Assembly (NCBI RefSeq): GCF_001280065.1
Contig: NZ_LGEA01000114.1
Coordinates: forward strand, 124,001 to 188,000
Direction: 5' to 3'
Source: Streptomyces sp. NRRL B-1140
Lineage (GTDB): Bacteria; Actinomycetota; Actinomycetes; Streptomycetales; Streptomycetaceae
Length of the DNA stretch: 64,000 bases
The notes under the pieces were generated by a model that worked only from the letters and a program-made list of their open reading frames with translations, had not been told where the DNA came from and did no database searches. Of this stretch, positions 26,853 to 34,187 are shown one piece after another (positions within the stretch are counted from its first letter, which is position 1; every line of letters begins with the position of its first letter). A program made the position numbers and the translations under genes.

Positions 26853-26884
26853 CACACCAGCACACCAGCACACCAGCACACCAG
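26853..26884. repeat. Four tandem copies of CACACCAG
   Basis: An uninterrupted 32-bp array of the 8-mer CACACCAG lies immediately before the GAGAGGGAA ribosome-binding region of the ABM monooxygenase gene. Copy number could change by slippage and alter the spacing between promoter and start. No CRISPR-like spacers are present. Confidence 0.8.
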
Positions 26885-26897
26885 CGAGAGGGAACCC

Positions 26898-27230
26898 ATG
26901 ATCTTCATCACCGCGAAGTTCCGCGTCCGTCCCGAGCACGCGGACCGCTGGCCCGAGATCGCCGCCGACTTCACCCGGGCGACGCGTGCCGAGCCCGGTT
27001 GCCTGTGGTTCGACTGGTCGCGCAGCGTGGACGAGCCGTCGGAGTACGTGCTCGTCGAGGCCTTCCGGGACGACGAGGCCGGTGCCGCCCACGTGCAGTC
27101 CGCCCACTTCAAGACCGCCCAGCAGACGCTGCCTCCCCATCTGGCCGAGACGCCGCGCATCGTGAACGCGAACGTCCCGCAGGACGACTGGTCGCTCCTC
27201 GGGGAGATGGCGGTGCCGGGACAGGACTGA
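26898..27230 (+). CDS. Antibiotic-biosynthesis-monooxygenase (ABM/YgiN-like) protein
   Basis: This single ABM domain of 110 aa starts MIFITAKFRVRPEHADRW and has the family core EPGCLWFDWSRSVDEPSEYV with EAFRDDEAGAAHVQSAHF. Relatives are cofactor-free quinol monooxygenases such as YgiN or small heme-degrading and polyketide-oxidising enzymes; the substrate cannot be read. It starts 55 bp after xdhC and may be cotranscribed with it, but the tandem CACACCAG array in that gap suggests extra control. Confidence 0.85.
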   Translation: MIFITAKFRVRPEHADRWPEIAADFTRATRAEPGCLWFDWSRSVDEPSEYVLVEAFRDDEAGAAHVQSAHFKTAQQTLPPHLAETPRIVNANVPQDDWSLLGEMAVPGQD

Positions 27231-27338
27231 CCCGCTGCACTGGCCGGCGGCCGGCGGCATGAACGGCACAAAGCAGCGGACGGCGCTCTCTCCCCCCGGC
27301 TCTTGCCCCGGACGGCGGGCAGCCGTACGCTCACGGCC

Positions 27339-27356
27339 GTACCGACTGGACGGTAC
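27339..27356. promoter_or_regulatory. Perfect dyad GTACCG-N6-CGGTAC
   Basis: GTACCGACTGGACGGTAC has six-base perfect arms and lies 24 bp before the start of the NADP-dependent oxidoreductase gene. The pattern is typical of TetR-family operators in actinobacteria. No TetR gene adjoins it, so the regulator would act from elsewhere. Confidence 0.6.
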
Positions 27357-27379
27357 GTAGCCGAGGAGAGTCGCCGCAG

Positions 27380-28387
27380 ATGAGCATGATCAACCGCCAG
27401 ATACGCCTGGCCGCACGTCCCGTGGGAGAGCCGCGCCCCACCGACTGGGAGCACGCCGAGGAGCCGGCGGGGCAGCCGGACGACGGGGAGTTCCTGGTGC
27501 AGGTGCTCTGTCTGTCGATCGACCCGGCGATGCGCGGCTGGATGAACGCGGGCAGGTCCTACATCCGGCCGGTGGAGATCGGCGAGGTGATGCGCGCCGG
27601 CGCGGTGGGCAGGGTGGTCGCCTCCCGGCACTCCGGTTTCGCGGTCGGCGACCATGTGTCGGGCACCTTCGGCGTGCAGGAGTACTGCGTGTCGGACGGG
27701 CGCGGCGTGACCAGGGTCGACCCCGCGGCCGCTCCCCTGCCGACCTATCTCGGCACGCTCGGCATGTCGGGCCTGACGGCCTACTTCGGCCTGATCGAGG
27801 TCGGGCGTCCCGAGCCGGGGCAGACCGTCGTGGTCTCCGGAGCGGCCGGGGCCGTGGGCAGCGTCGTCGGGCAGATCGCCAAGATCCTCGGATGCCGGGT
27901 CGTCGGCATCGCGGGCGGCGAGGCCAAGTGCCGGATGGTGGTGGAGAAGTTCGGGTTCGACGCCGCGATCGACTACCAGAGCGAGGACGTCCGCAAGGCC
28001 CTGCGCGAGCACGCCCCCGACGGCGTCGACGTGTACTTCGACAACGTCGGCGGCGATGTTCTGGACGCCGTGCTGCTGCGGCTGGCGCGCGGCGCCCGCG
28101 TCGTGGTCTGCGGCGCGATCTCCCAGTACAACAGCACCGAGCCGCAGGGCCCCGCCAACTACCTGTCGCTGCTGGTGAACCGAGCCTCCATGACGGGCAT
28201 CGTGGTGTTCGACTACGCCGACCGGTACGCGGAGGGCATCGCGCAGATGGCCGCGTGGCGGGCGGAGGGCCGGCTGAAGTCCCTGGAGGACGTGGTGTCC
28301 GGCTCGGTCGCGGACTTCCCCGAGACCCTGATGCGCCTGTTCCGCGGTGACAACCGCGGCAAGCTGGTGCTGAAGATCGCGGACTGA
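27380..28387 (+). CDS. Zinc-independent NADP-dependent MDR oxidoreductase (PTGR/CurA-like)
   Basis: This medium-chain reductase of 335 aa lacks zinc ligands and belongs to the leukotriene B4 dehydrogenase/prostaglandin reductase group. Visible features are CLSIDPAMRGWMN near residue 50, LGMSGLTAYFGL and the NADP motif SGAAGAVGSVVGQ, with a GGEAKCRMVVEKFGFD phosphate-binding stretch. The family reduces the double bond of alpha,beta-unsaturated ketones or aldehydes. CCGAGGAG precedes the ATG and a strong dyad operator is just upstream. The alcohol dehydrogenase follows after 25 bp, likely in the same operon. Confidence 0.9.
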   Translation: MSMINRQIRLAARPVGEPRPTDWEHAEEPAGQPDDGEFLVQVLCLSIDPAMRGWMNAGRSYIRPVEIGEVMRAGAVGRVVASRHSGFAVGDHVSGTFGVQEYCVSDGRGVTRVDPAAAPLPTYLGTLGMSGLTAYFGLIEVGRPEPGQTVVVSGAAGAVGSVVGQIAKILGCRVVGIAGGEAKCRMVVEKFGFDAAIDYQSEDVRKALREHAPDGVDVYFDNVGGDVLDAVLLRLARGARVVVCGAISQYNSTEPQGPANYLSLLVNRASMTGIVVFDYADRYAEGIAQMAAWRAEGRLKSLEDVVSGSVADFPETLMRLFRGDNRGKLVLKIAD

Positions 28388-28412
28388 CCGGGCCGAGGCA
28401 CAGGGAGATCCG

Positions 28413-29465
28413 ATGAAGGCACTGACCTACCACGGCCGTCACGACATCCGTTACGGAGACGTCCCCGACCCGGCCGTCACGGGCCCCGCCGACGCGGTGG
28501 TGCGGGTCACCGCGGCCGGTATCTGCGGCAGCGACCTGCATATCTACGGCGGCAACGGATTCAGCCCGGAACTGGGCTACACACCGGGACACGAGTGCGT
28601 CGGCGTGGTCGTCGACACCGGCGGCCAGGTCACTCGTTTCAAGCCCGGCGACCGGGTCCTGGTGCCCGCCTCGGTCGGCTGTGCTCGGTGCGGGCAGTGT
28701 GCGGCCGGGTTCACCGCCCGCTGCGAACGCGCCACGTCGAGCACGGAACTCTGCTACGGAGTCGGCGCGAAACTTCCGGGCAGTCAGGCCCAGGCCCTGG
28801 CCGTGCCCTGCGCCGACGTCAATCTGGTCCACCTGCCCGAGGACATCTCCGACGAGGCGGCCGTCGTCCTCACGGACAACGCCCCCACCGCCTGGTACGG
28901 CTGCCGCCGTGCCCGCATCCAGCCCGGTGAGACCGTTCTGGTCGTCGGCCTCGGACCGGTCGGCCTCATGGCCGCCCAGTCCGCCTTCGCCATGGGCGCG
29001 GCCCGGGTGCTGGGCGTGGATCTGGTCGCGGAGCGCCGCGCCTTCGCCGCCGGCCTGGGTGTCGAGCCGGTCGAGGGTGACGACGTGCGGTCGGCCATCC
29101 GGGACATGACCGCCGGCCGCGGACCGGACGCCGTGGTGGAGGCGGTGGGTTCCGACGCCACCATCCAGCTCGCCGTCAAGGCCGTACGGCAGGCAGGCCG
29201 GGTCAGTGTGATCGGGGTCAGCCAGAACAAGGCGTTCCCGTTCCACATGTACCTGGCGCAGGTCAAGGAACTGGAGTTCGCCATCGGGCTGTGCTCGGTG
29301 CACTACGAACTCCCTCCCCTGATCGCCCTCACCCGTGCCGGACGGATCAAGCCCGAGGTCGTGGTCTCGCACCGCTTCGCCCTCTCCGAAGGGCCGGCGG
29401 CGTACGCATTGTTCGCGGGTCGCTCCGACGGTGTCCGCAAGATAGTCCTCGATCCGGCGGGCTGA
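28413..29465 (+). CDS. Zinc-dependent alcohol dehydrogenase (MDR)
   Basis: This dehydrogenase has 350 aa. The catalytic zinc site is formed by AAGICGSDLH and the GHECVG histidine. The structural zinc lobe is partly degenerate: CARCGQCAAGFTARC is present. The NAD motif is VVGLGPVGLMAAQ. It resembles threonine-, butanediol- or sorbitol-type dehydrogenases without a specific hallmark. CAGGGAGA precedes the ATG. Together with the preceding enone reductase it could interconvert carbonyl compounds; the carboxymuconolactone-decarboxylase-like gene follows 71 bp later. Confidence 0.88.
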   Translation: MKALTYHGRHDIRYGDVPDPAVTGPADAVVRVTAAGICGSDLHIYGGNGFSPELGYTPGHECVGVVVDTGGQVTRFKPGDRVLVPASVGCARCGQCAAGFTARCERATSSTELCYGVGAKLPGSQAQALAVPCADVNLVHLPEDISDEAAVVLTDNAPTAWYGCRRARIQPGETVLVVGLGPVGLMAAQSAFAMGAARVLGVDLVAERRAFAAGLGVEPVEGDDVRSAIRDMTAGRGPDAVVEAVGSDATIQLAVKAVRQAGRVSVIGVSQNKAFPFHMYLAQVKELEFAIGLCSVHYELPPLIALTRAGRIKPEVVVSHRFALSEGPAAYALFAGRSDGVRKIVLDPAG

Positions 29466-29536
29466 CCGCTCGCGGCCTTTCACTGCGAGGCGTTCAGCCG
29501 GTTTCCTGGGTGGTCCATCGGAGACTGGAGGCCGCC

Positions 29537-30142
29537 ATGTCACAGCGCGACGAAGCCGCCCGACCGAACCGTCCGCGGCTGCTGCCGCTCCCCGAAGAGC
29601 AGTGGGAGCCGCGGATCCGGGACCTGCTGGCGCTCGCTCCGCACGACCCCGGGGGCGGGATCCCGAACATCTTCACCACGCTCGTGCGCCACCCCGATCT
29701 GTACGAGCGGTTCCTGCCCTTCGGCGGCCAGTTGCTCGGCAGCGGCCGACTGCCGGGCGATGTGCGCGAGTTGCTGATCCTGCGCACGGCCTGCAACACC
29801 GGCGCACGCTACGAGTGGGGGCGCCACCTCCCCATGGCCAGGGCCGCAGGCGTCACGGACGCGGACATCGACCGCATCGGCGAAGGGCCCGAGGCACCCG
29901 GCTGGGCGGAACTCCAGCGGCACCTGCTCCGCGCGGCGGACGAGCTGCACCGCGATGCCACGATGTCCGACGCGACCTGGGAGGGCCTGGCCGAGCACTT
30001 CGGCGACGCCGAACTGATCGAGATCGTCATGCTGGTGGGCCAGTACCAGATGGTGGCCTTCTTCCTGAACGCCACCGGTGTGGAACTGGAACCCGGCTTC
30101 CCCTGCACCGGCTTCCCGGAGGGGGAAGGAGAGGACGGGTGA
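29537..30142 (+). CDS. Carboxymuconolactone decarboxylase (CMD/AhpD-like) family protein
   Basis: This helical protein of 201 aa has the CMD core ELLILRTACNTGARYEWGRH, in which the glutamate, single cysteine and Y-E-W-x-x-H arrangement resemble non-redox CMD members rather than AhpD with its CxxC pair. Such proteins are peroxidase-like or decarboxylase-like and are frequent next to dehydrogenases. CTGGAGG precedes ATG 29537; the longer upstream frame is not used. It probably belongs to the 27380-30142 operon. Confidence 0.83.
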   Translation: MSQRDEAARPNRPRLLPLPEEQWEPRIRDLLALAPHDPGGGIPNIFTTLVRHPDLYERFLPFGGQLLGSGRLPGDVRELLILRTACNTGARYEWGRHLPMARAAGVTDADIDRIGEGPEAPGWAELQRHLLRAADELHRDATMSDATWEGLAEHFGDAELIEIVMLVGQYQMVAFFLNATGVELEPGFPCTGFPEGEGEDG

Positions 30143-30768
30143 GGGGCGCTTCAAGCAAACGGTCCGTCATGTGACCGTGCGTGCACGGTAGGCCGTCGGC
30201 GCCGTCGGTGACGAGCACGGCGCGCACGCTGCGTTCGGAGCCGACCAGCCGTCGGCCGCGCAGCCGACGGCCCCGTGGCCCTCGAAGCCCTCGCCCCGGG
30301 CCGTGCGGGCGAATCGGCGGACGGACGGCTCGGCGTCCCCTTGCGCAATCACCGGCGGCGTGTGGTCAGGGCGACGGTCGCACCGAAGGCCGGTTCCCGC
30401 TTCCGGCCGGGCTGCGTGCGGTGAGCTGCCACTGCCCCGCTGAACTCCGGGGACCGCGGCCCTTCAGCGGTCCGCCGAAGGCATGCCAATCGCCGGTGCG
30501 CCTCCCCACCCCGTGACGGCGGCATCCCCATTCGGCCATTTCCGCATGCGCCGATGGACACGAAGCACTCTGAATGGAACGCTCCCTCCAGAGCGCGAGG
30601 CGACACCCGGAAGGCGCGCCTCCGGACGCCCCATGCCGTTTCCCCGACGCACCGCGCCTCGCTCACCACCACGGAGTGCTCCACCAAGTGCTCGACGAAG
30701 TGCTCCTCGAAGTCCTCGCGCAAGCAGAGTCCTGGCACGCCCGGATGCCTCGCCGAGAGGGGTTCCAC
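30143..30768. other. 626-bp intergenic region with a hairpin and possible gene remnant
   Basis: Near the start is a dyad ACCGTGC-GT-GCACGGT (30174-30189), plausibly the terminator of the CMD operon. From about 30352 down to 30030 on the minus strand two overlapping frames give protein-like segments (RRFARTARGEGFEGHG in one, RAVLVTDGADGLPCTHGHM in the other), which may be a decayed gene with a frameshift. No family was recognised. A 12-bp tandem repeat lies at 30674-30721. No intact gene is convincing here. Confidence 0.4.
30674..30721. repeat. Four degenerate tandem copies of a 12-bp unit
   Basis: The units are GAGTGCTCCACC, AAGTGCTCGACG, AAGTGCTCCTCG and AAGTCCTCGCGC. The array ends about 48 bp before the start codon of the beta-helix protein. 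Each unit is a multiple of three, but the frame through it does not look like a real N-terminus because the downstream signal peptide begins at 30769. Confidence 0.65.
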
Positions 30769-32013
30769 ATGAAACGCACAGCCGTCACGGCCGCCATCAC
30801 CGCCGTCCTCCTCGCCACCGCCGCACCTGGCGCAATCGCCCACGCCTCCGCTCCCGTGGACTCCGGTCCCGCGGAGTACACCGTCGACACCACCTCCGAC
30901 GCGGTCGACGCCGACGGTGCGGACGGCCGGTGTCTCACCGACTCGGGCCGGTGCAGCCTGCGTGCCGCGGTGATGGCCGCCAACGCCCGGCCGGGCAGCA
31001 CGATCACGCTGCCTCCCGGCCACTACCGGCTGACGATCCCGCCCGACCCGCGGCTGATCATCGGCGACCACCCCGACCCCACCACGGGCGACCTGAACGT
31101 CGCCGCCCCCGTCACGATCAAGGGCAGCGGCGCACGGACCACCGTCATCGACGCCAACCGCCTGGACCGGGCCTTCCGCATGCAGGCGGACTCCCGGCTG
31201 TCCGATCTGACGATCACGGGAGGAGTGACCAGACAACGCGAACTCCCCATCACCGACACCGGTGGTGGCGCGATCGCCAACGGACATCACATGACACTGC
31301 GACGGGTCACCGTGACCGGGAACTCCGCCGGCTACGGCGGGGGCGTCTTCAACGTCCCCGACTCCCACCTCGATCTCATCGACAGCACCGTCAGCGGGAA
31401 CACCGCGGGAGAGGCCGGGGGCATCAGATTCGACGACACCGGTACCGTGACCAACTCCACGATCGCGGACAACCGGGTGACGAACCCCGGCGACCGCCCG
31501 GGCAGCCTCGCCGGATACGGCGGAGGCATCGACATCCGGGGAACCGGAGCGGTGGAGATCCTCAACTCCACCATCACCGGCAACCGTTCGAGTGACGGCG
31601 GGGGCGGGATCAACATCGCCCCCGCCTACCTCGACAGCCTGCCCGCGCCGATCCCCGACATCGTCGACCTGCCCCTCGGGCGCCTGACGCTGCGCAACTC
31701 CGTCATCGCGAACAACACGGTCGACGGAGCGCCCGCCGACTGCAAGAAGGCGTTCGCGACCATCGCGTCGCAGGGCCACAACCTCGACGGCGACGGCAGC
31801 TGCCGACTGACCGCGGCGGGCGATCTGCCCAGCCGCTCGCCGCTGACCGGACCGCTGACGGACAACGGCGGCCCGACCGACACCGTCGCGCTGCTCCCCG
31901 GCAGTCCCGCTCTGGACACGGCCGACGGCTGCCCGGGCACCGATCAGCGCGGCGTCGCGCGCCCCCAGGGGGCGGCCTGTGACATGGGCGCCTACGAGGC
32001 CGAAACGCCGTGA
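30769..32013 (+). CDS. Secreted right-handed parallel beta-helix protein (choice-of-anchor Q type)
   Basis: This exported protein has 414 aa. The signal peptide is TAVTAAITAVLLATAAPGAI. The mature part begins with the CSLRAAVMAAN motif typical of polymorphic outer-surface beta-helix proteins, then repeated coils (LIDSTVSGNTAGEAGGIRFD, ILNSTITGNRSSDGGGGINI, TLRNSVIANNTV) ending in the choice-of-anchor signature TDNGGPTDTVALLPGSPALD. Such proteins adhere to or degrade polysaccharide; no catalytic residues are evident. GAGAGGGG precedes ATG 30769. The last 22 bp overlap the convergent TetR gene. Confidence 0.85.
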   Translation: MKRTAVTAAITAVLLATAAPGAIAHASAPVDSGPAEYTVDTTSDAVDADGADGRCLTDSGRCSLRAAVMAANARPGSTITLPPGHYRLTIPPDPRLIIGDHPDPTTGDLNVAAPVTIKGSGARTTVIDANRLDRAFRMQADSRLSDLTITGGVTRQRELPITDTGGGAIANGHHMTLRRVTVTGNSAGYGGGVFNVPDSHLDLIDSTVSGNTAGEAGGIRFDDTGTVTNSTIADNRVTNPGDRPGSLAGYGGGIDIRGTGAVEILNSTITGNRSSDGGGGINIAPAYLDSLPAPIPDIVDLPLGRLTLRNSVIANNTVDGAPADCKKAFATIASQGHNLDGDGSCRLTAAGDLPSRSPLTGPLTDNGGPTDTVALLPGSPALDTADGCPGTDQRGVARPQGAACDMGAYEAETP

Positions 32014-32603
32014 TGGGTGGCCAACGCCAGCAGCGCCACGCGCAGCGGTTCGGTCTCCAGGACCGCATCCGGCTCGAACCAGCGGGCCACCGCGGTGCCG
32101 GTCGTCATCCTCAGCACGAAGCGCGCCAGCTCGTCAGCCACCTGGGGGCGGTCGTCCAGGGCGAAGACGCAACTGACGGACTCCCGGGCCCAGGCCACCA
32201 GTGCGTCGCGGTAGTGACGCACCTCGGCCAGGGCGGCCGCGCTGGCGTCCTTCTGGACCGTACCCAAACCCAACAGGAGCTTCACACCCCGCGGGTGGTG
32301 CCGGAAGGCGCCTGCCAGGTTTGTGAGAAAGGTGTCCAGACGCTGGGCCGCGTCGGCGCCCGGCACCTCGGCCGGGGGCAGGGCGGCCAGCAGCGCGGTC
32401 CTCGCGCGCTCCAGCACCGCGACGTAGATCCCGTCCTTGCTCCCGAAGTGCCAGTAGATCGAACTCACCGGCAGACCGCACGCGGTGGAGATCATCGAGA
32501 TGGACGTGGCGGCGTAGCCGTGGCGCGACATCAGCTCACCGGCGGTGTCCAGGATCGCGTCACGGGACCGCGCGCCGCGGTCCAGGGCCGGTGCCTCCGT
32601 CAT
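31992..32603 (-). CDS. TetR/AcrR family transcriptional regulator
   Basis: This regulator has 203 aa with the HTH segments AILDTAGELMSRHGYAATSI and ACGLPVSSIYWHFGSKDGIY. The C-terminal domain is helical and resembles TetR_C proteins of unknown ligand. It lies ten bases after the methyltransferase stop, making it the last gene of a phosphoesterase-methyltransferase-TetR operon. Its 3' end overlaps the beta-helix gene on the opposite strand by 22 bp, so the two may interfere by antisense transcription. Confidence 0.87.
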   Translation of the reverse strand: MTEAPALDRGARSRDAILDTAGELMSRHGYAATSISMISTACGLPVSSIYWHFGSKDGIYVAVLERARTALLAALPPAEVPGADAAQRLDTFLTNLAGAFRHHPRGVKLLLGLGTVQKDASAAALAEVRHYRDALVAWARESVSCVFALDDRPQVADELARFVLRMTTGTAVARWFEPDAVLETEPLRVALLALATHHGVSAS

Positions 32604-32613
32604 AGGGGCGACT

Positions 32614-33435
32614 CTAGACGAGGGGATGCGAGCCGTCGCCCGCCGGTTTGCGGCCCCACGCCGAGATCATGGGCGAGGTCGCGAGGTCCAGGCGTCCCGC
32701 CTCCACGGCGGCGAGATGCGCGTCGATGTCCTCGTCCGTGGCGAGGCCCGCCGCGACGAGCCGGTCCCGCACCTGCCGGACGGTGGCCGCCTCCAAGAGG
32801 TCGCAGGCGGGCGAGGTAAACGGGAAGTAGGCGTCGGCCTCGACGTCCACCAGGCCCGCTTCGCGCAGCAGCCTCGGCAGTCGGCGCCCGTAGGAGAGGT
32901 CGGCACCGCGCTGCCGCAGCAGTTCCCGGAAGCCGGTGCGCAGCCGGTTGGCCCGCCGCTGCTCGGGACCGTGCTCGTCGGGGCAGATCAGCGGCTGCAG
33001 CGCGGGGTCGGCGTCCTCGACCAGCAGCACTCCACCGGGCCGCAGGGCCCGCACCATGGAGCGCAGCGCGGCCTCGCGCTCGGTGACGTGGACCAGGACG
33101 AGACGGGCGTGCACCAGGTCGAAGGGGCCTGCAGGCGGGGCGTCGCGCCCGACGTCGTGGCAGAGCACCTCGACCCCCTCGGTGGCCGCCGTACCGGTCC
33201 AGGACACGTCGATGTCGGTGGCGAGCACCCGCCCCGACGGCCCGACCCGCTCACGCAGCCACCGAGCGACACTCGGCCCGCCGGCCCCGACCTCCCAGCA
33301 CCGCCAGCCCTCGGCGATCCCGGCCGTCTCGAAGTGCCGGAACGTCGAGGCGTCGAAGAGGGCCGCCAGCGCGTCGAAGCGCGTGCCGGCCTCGGTCCGG
33401 CGGTTGTCCAGGAGGTACCCCTCGTCCTGACCCAT
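32614..33435 (-). CDS. Class I SAM-dependent methyltransferase
   Basis: This methyltransferase has 273 aa. Motif I is CWEVGAGGPSVARWL, the acidic loop binding the ribose is VLATDIDVSW, and motif post-I includes PFDLVHARLVLVHV. The C-terminal half has no recognised specificity domain. Such proteins methylate small metabolites. It is in the middle of a three-gene minus-strand operon, 33 bp after the phosphoesterase gene and 10 bp before the TetR gene. The start has only a weak ribosome-binding site. Confidence 0.85.
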   Translation of the reverse strand: MGQDEGYLLDNRRTEAGTRFDALAALFDASTFRHFETAGIAEGWRCWEVGAGGPSVARWLRERVGPSGRVLATDIDVSWTGTAATEGVEVLCHDVGRDAPPAGPFDLVHARLVLVHVTEREAALRSMVRALRPGGVLLVEDADPALQPLICPDEHGPEQRRANRLRTGFRELLRQRGADLSYGRRLPRLLREAGLVDVEADAYFPFTSPACDLLEAATVRQVRDRLVAAGLATDEDIDAHLAAVEAGRLDLATSPMISAWGRKPAGDGSHPLV

Positions 33436-33468
33436 GCGGCGATCATGCCACGGGCCCGGCGCGGCGGT

Positions 33469-33978
33469 TCAGCTCGCTGTGCGGGGCGGCAGCCGGTGCA
33501 GTTCCACGTCCGTGAGCCGCCCGTCGGCGACCGTGGCGGTCATGTACGTGCAGTGAGGCTGACGACGCCGGTCCGTCGGGGACCCCGGGTTCAGCAGGCG
33601 CAGGCCGGAGGGGGTTGTGGTGTCCCAGGGGATGTGGCTGTGGCCGAAGACGAGGACGTCGAGGTCGGGGAACCGGGCGGCGCACCGCTGCTCCCGGCCG
33701 TCTCTGGCGCCCGTCTCGTGGATCACACCGAAGCGCATCCCGCCCAGCTCGGCGTAGGCCACCTCCGGCAGCCGGGCGCGCAGGTCCGGACCGTCGTTGT
33801 TGCCGTACACGGCGACGAGCCTGCGGCAGCGCGCCTCCAGCAGATCGAGCGTGCCGGTGTCGACCCAGTCCCCGGCGTGAAAGACGACGTCGGCCTGCGG
33901 GAGGGCGGCGAGCAGGGGGGCGGGCAGTTCCCTGGCACGCTTGGGCAGGTGGGTGTCCGACATGAGAAGCAGGCGCAC
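33469..33978 (-). CDS. Metallophosphoesterase (YfcE/MJ0936-like)
   Basis: This two-metal calcineurin-fold phosphoesterase has 169 aa, with motifs LLLMSDTHLP, VVFHAGDWVD, VYGNNDGPD and VFGHSHIPWD spaced as in YfcE. The family hydrolyses phosphodiesters such as bis-pNPP and possibly cyclic nucleotides in the cytoplasm. GTG 33978 gives the conserved start just before the first metal motif. It is first in the operon with the methyltransferase and TetR genes and divergent from the glycosyltransferase at 34188. Confidence 0.88.
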   Translation of the reverse strand: MRLLLMSDTHLPKRARELPAPLLAALPQADVVFHAGDWVDTGTLDLLEARCRRLVAVYGNNDGPDLRARLPEVAYAELGGMRFGVIHETGARDGREQRCAARFPDLDVLVFGHSHIPWDTTTPSGLRLLNPGSPTDRRRQPHCTYMTATVADGRLTDVELHRLPPRTAS

Positions 33979-34187
33979 GCCCTCAGCCTAGGCGCTGCGG
34001 GCCCCTCCCGCCCGCAACCGGCTTGACCGCGAACAGACAGACGCAGCAGCTCAGTTGCCCTGCCGGCGGAGATGATCACGGCGAGGTCTCGAAAGGTGAG
34101 GCGACCTCGCCGAGCGGGTTAGCATCGGGCAACACGCAGTACAACAGGACGTCTACGGCAAGCGACCCGAAGGGGCCCGGAAACCCG

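Noticed and set aside
26853-30721. Tandem arrays considered as a CRISPR
   Set aside because: Units are 8 and 12 bp, contiguous without spacers, and no cas gene is present.
30574-30768. Longer start for the beta-helix protein through the 12-bp repeats
   Set aside because: A clear signal peptide and ribosome-binding site begin at 30769; the upstream part looks like repeat-derived text.
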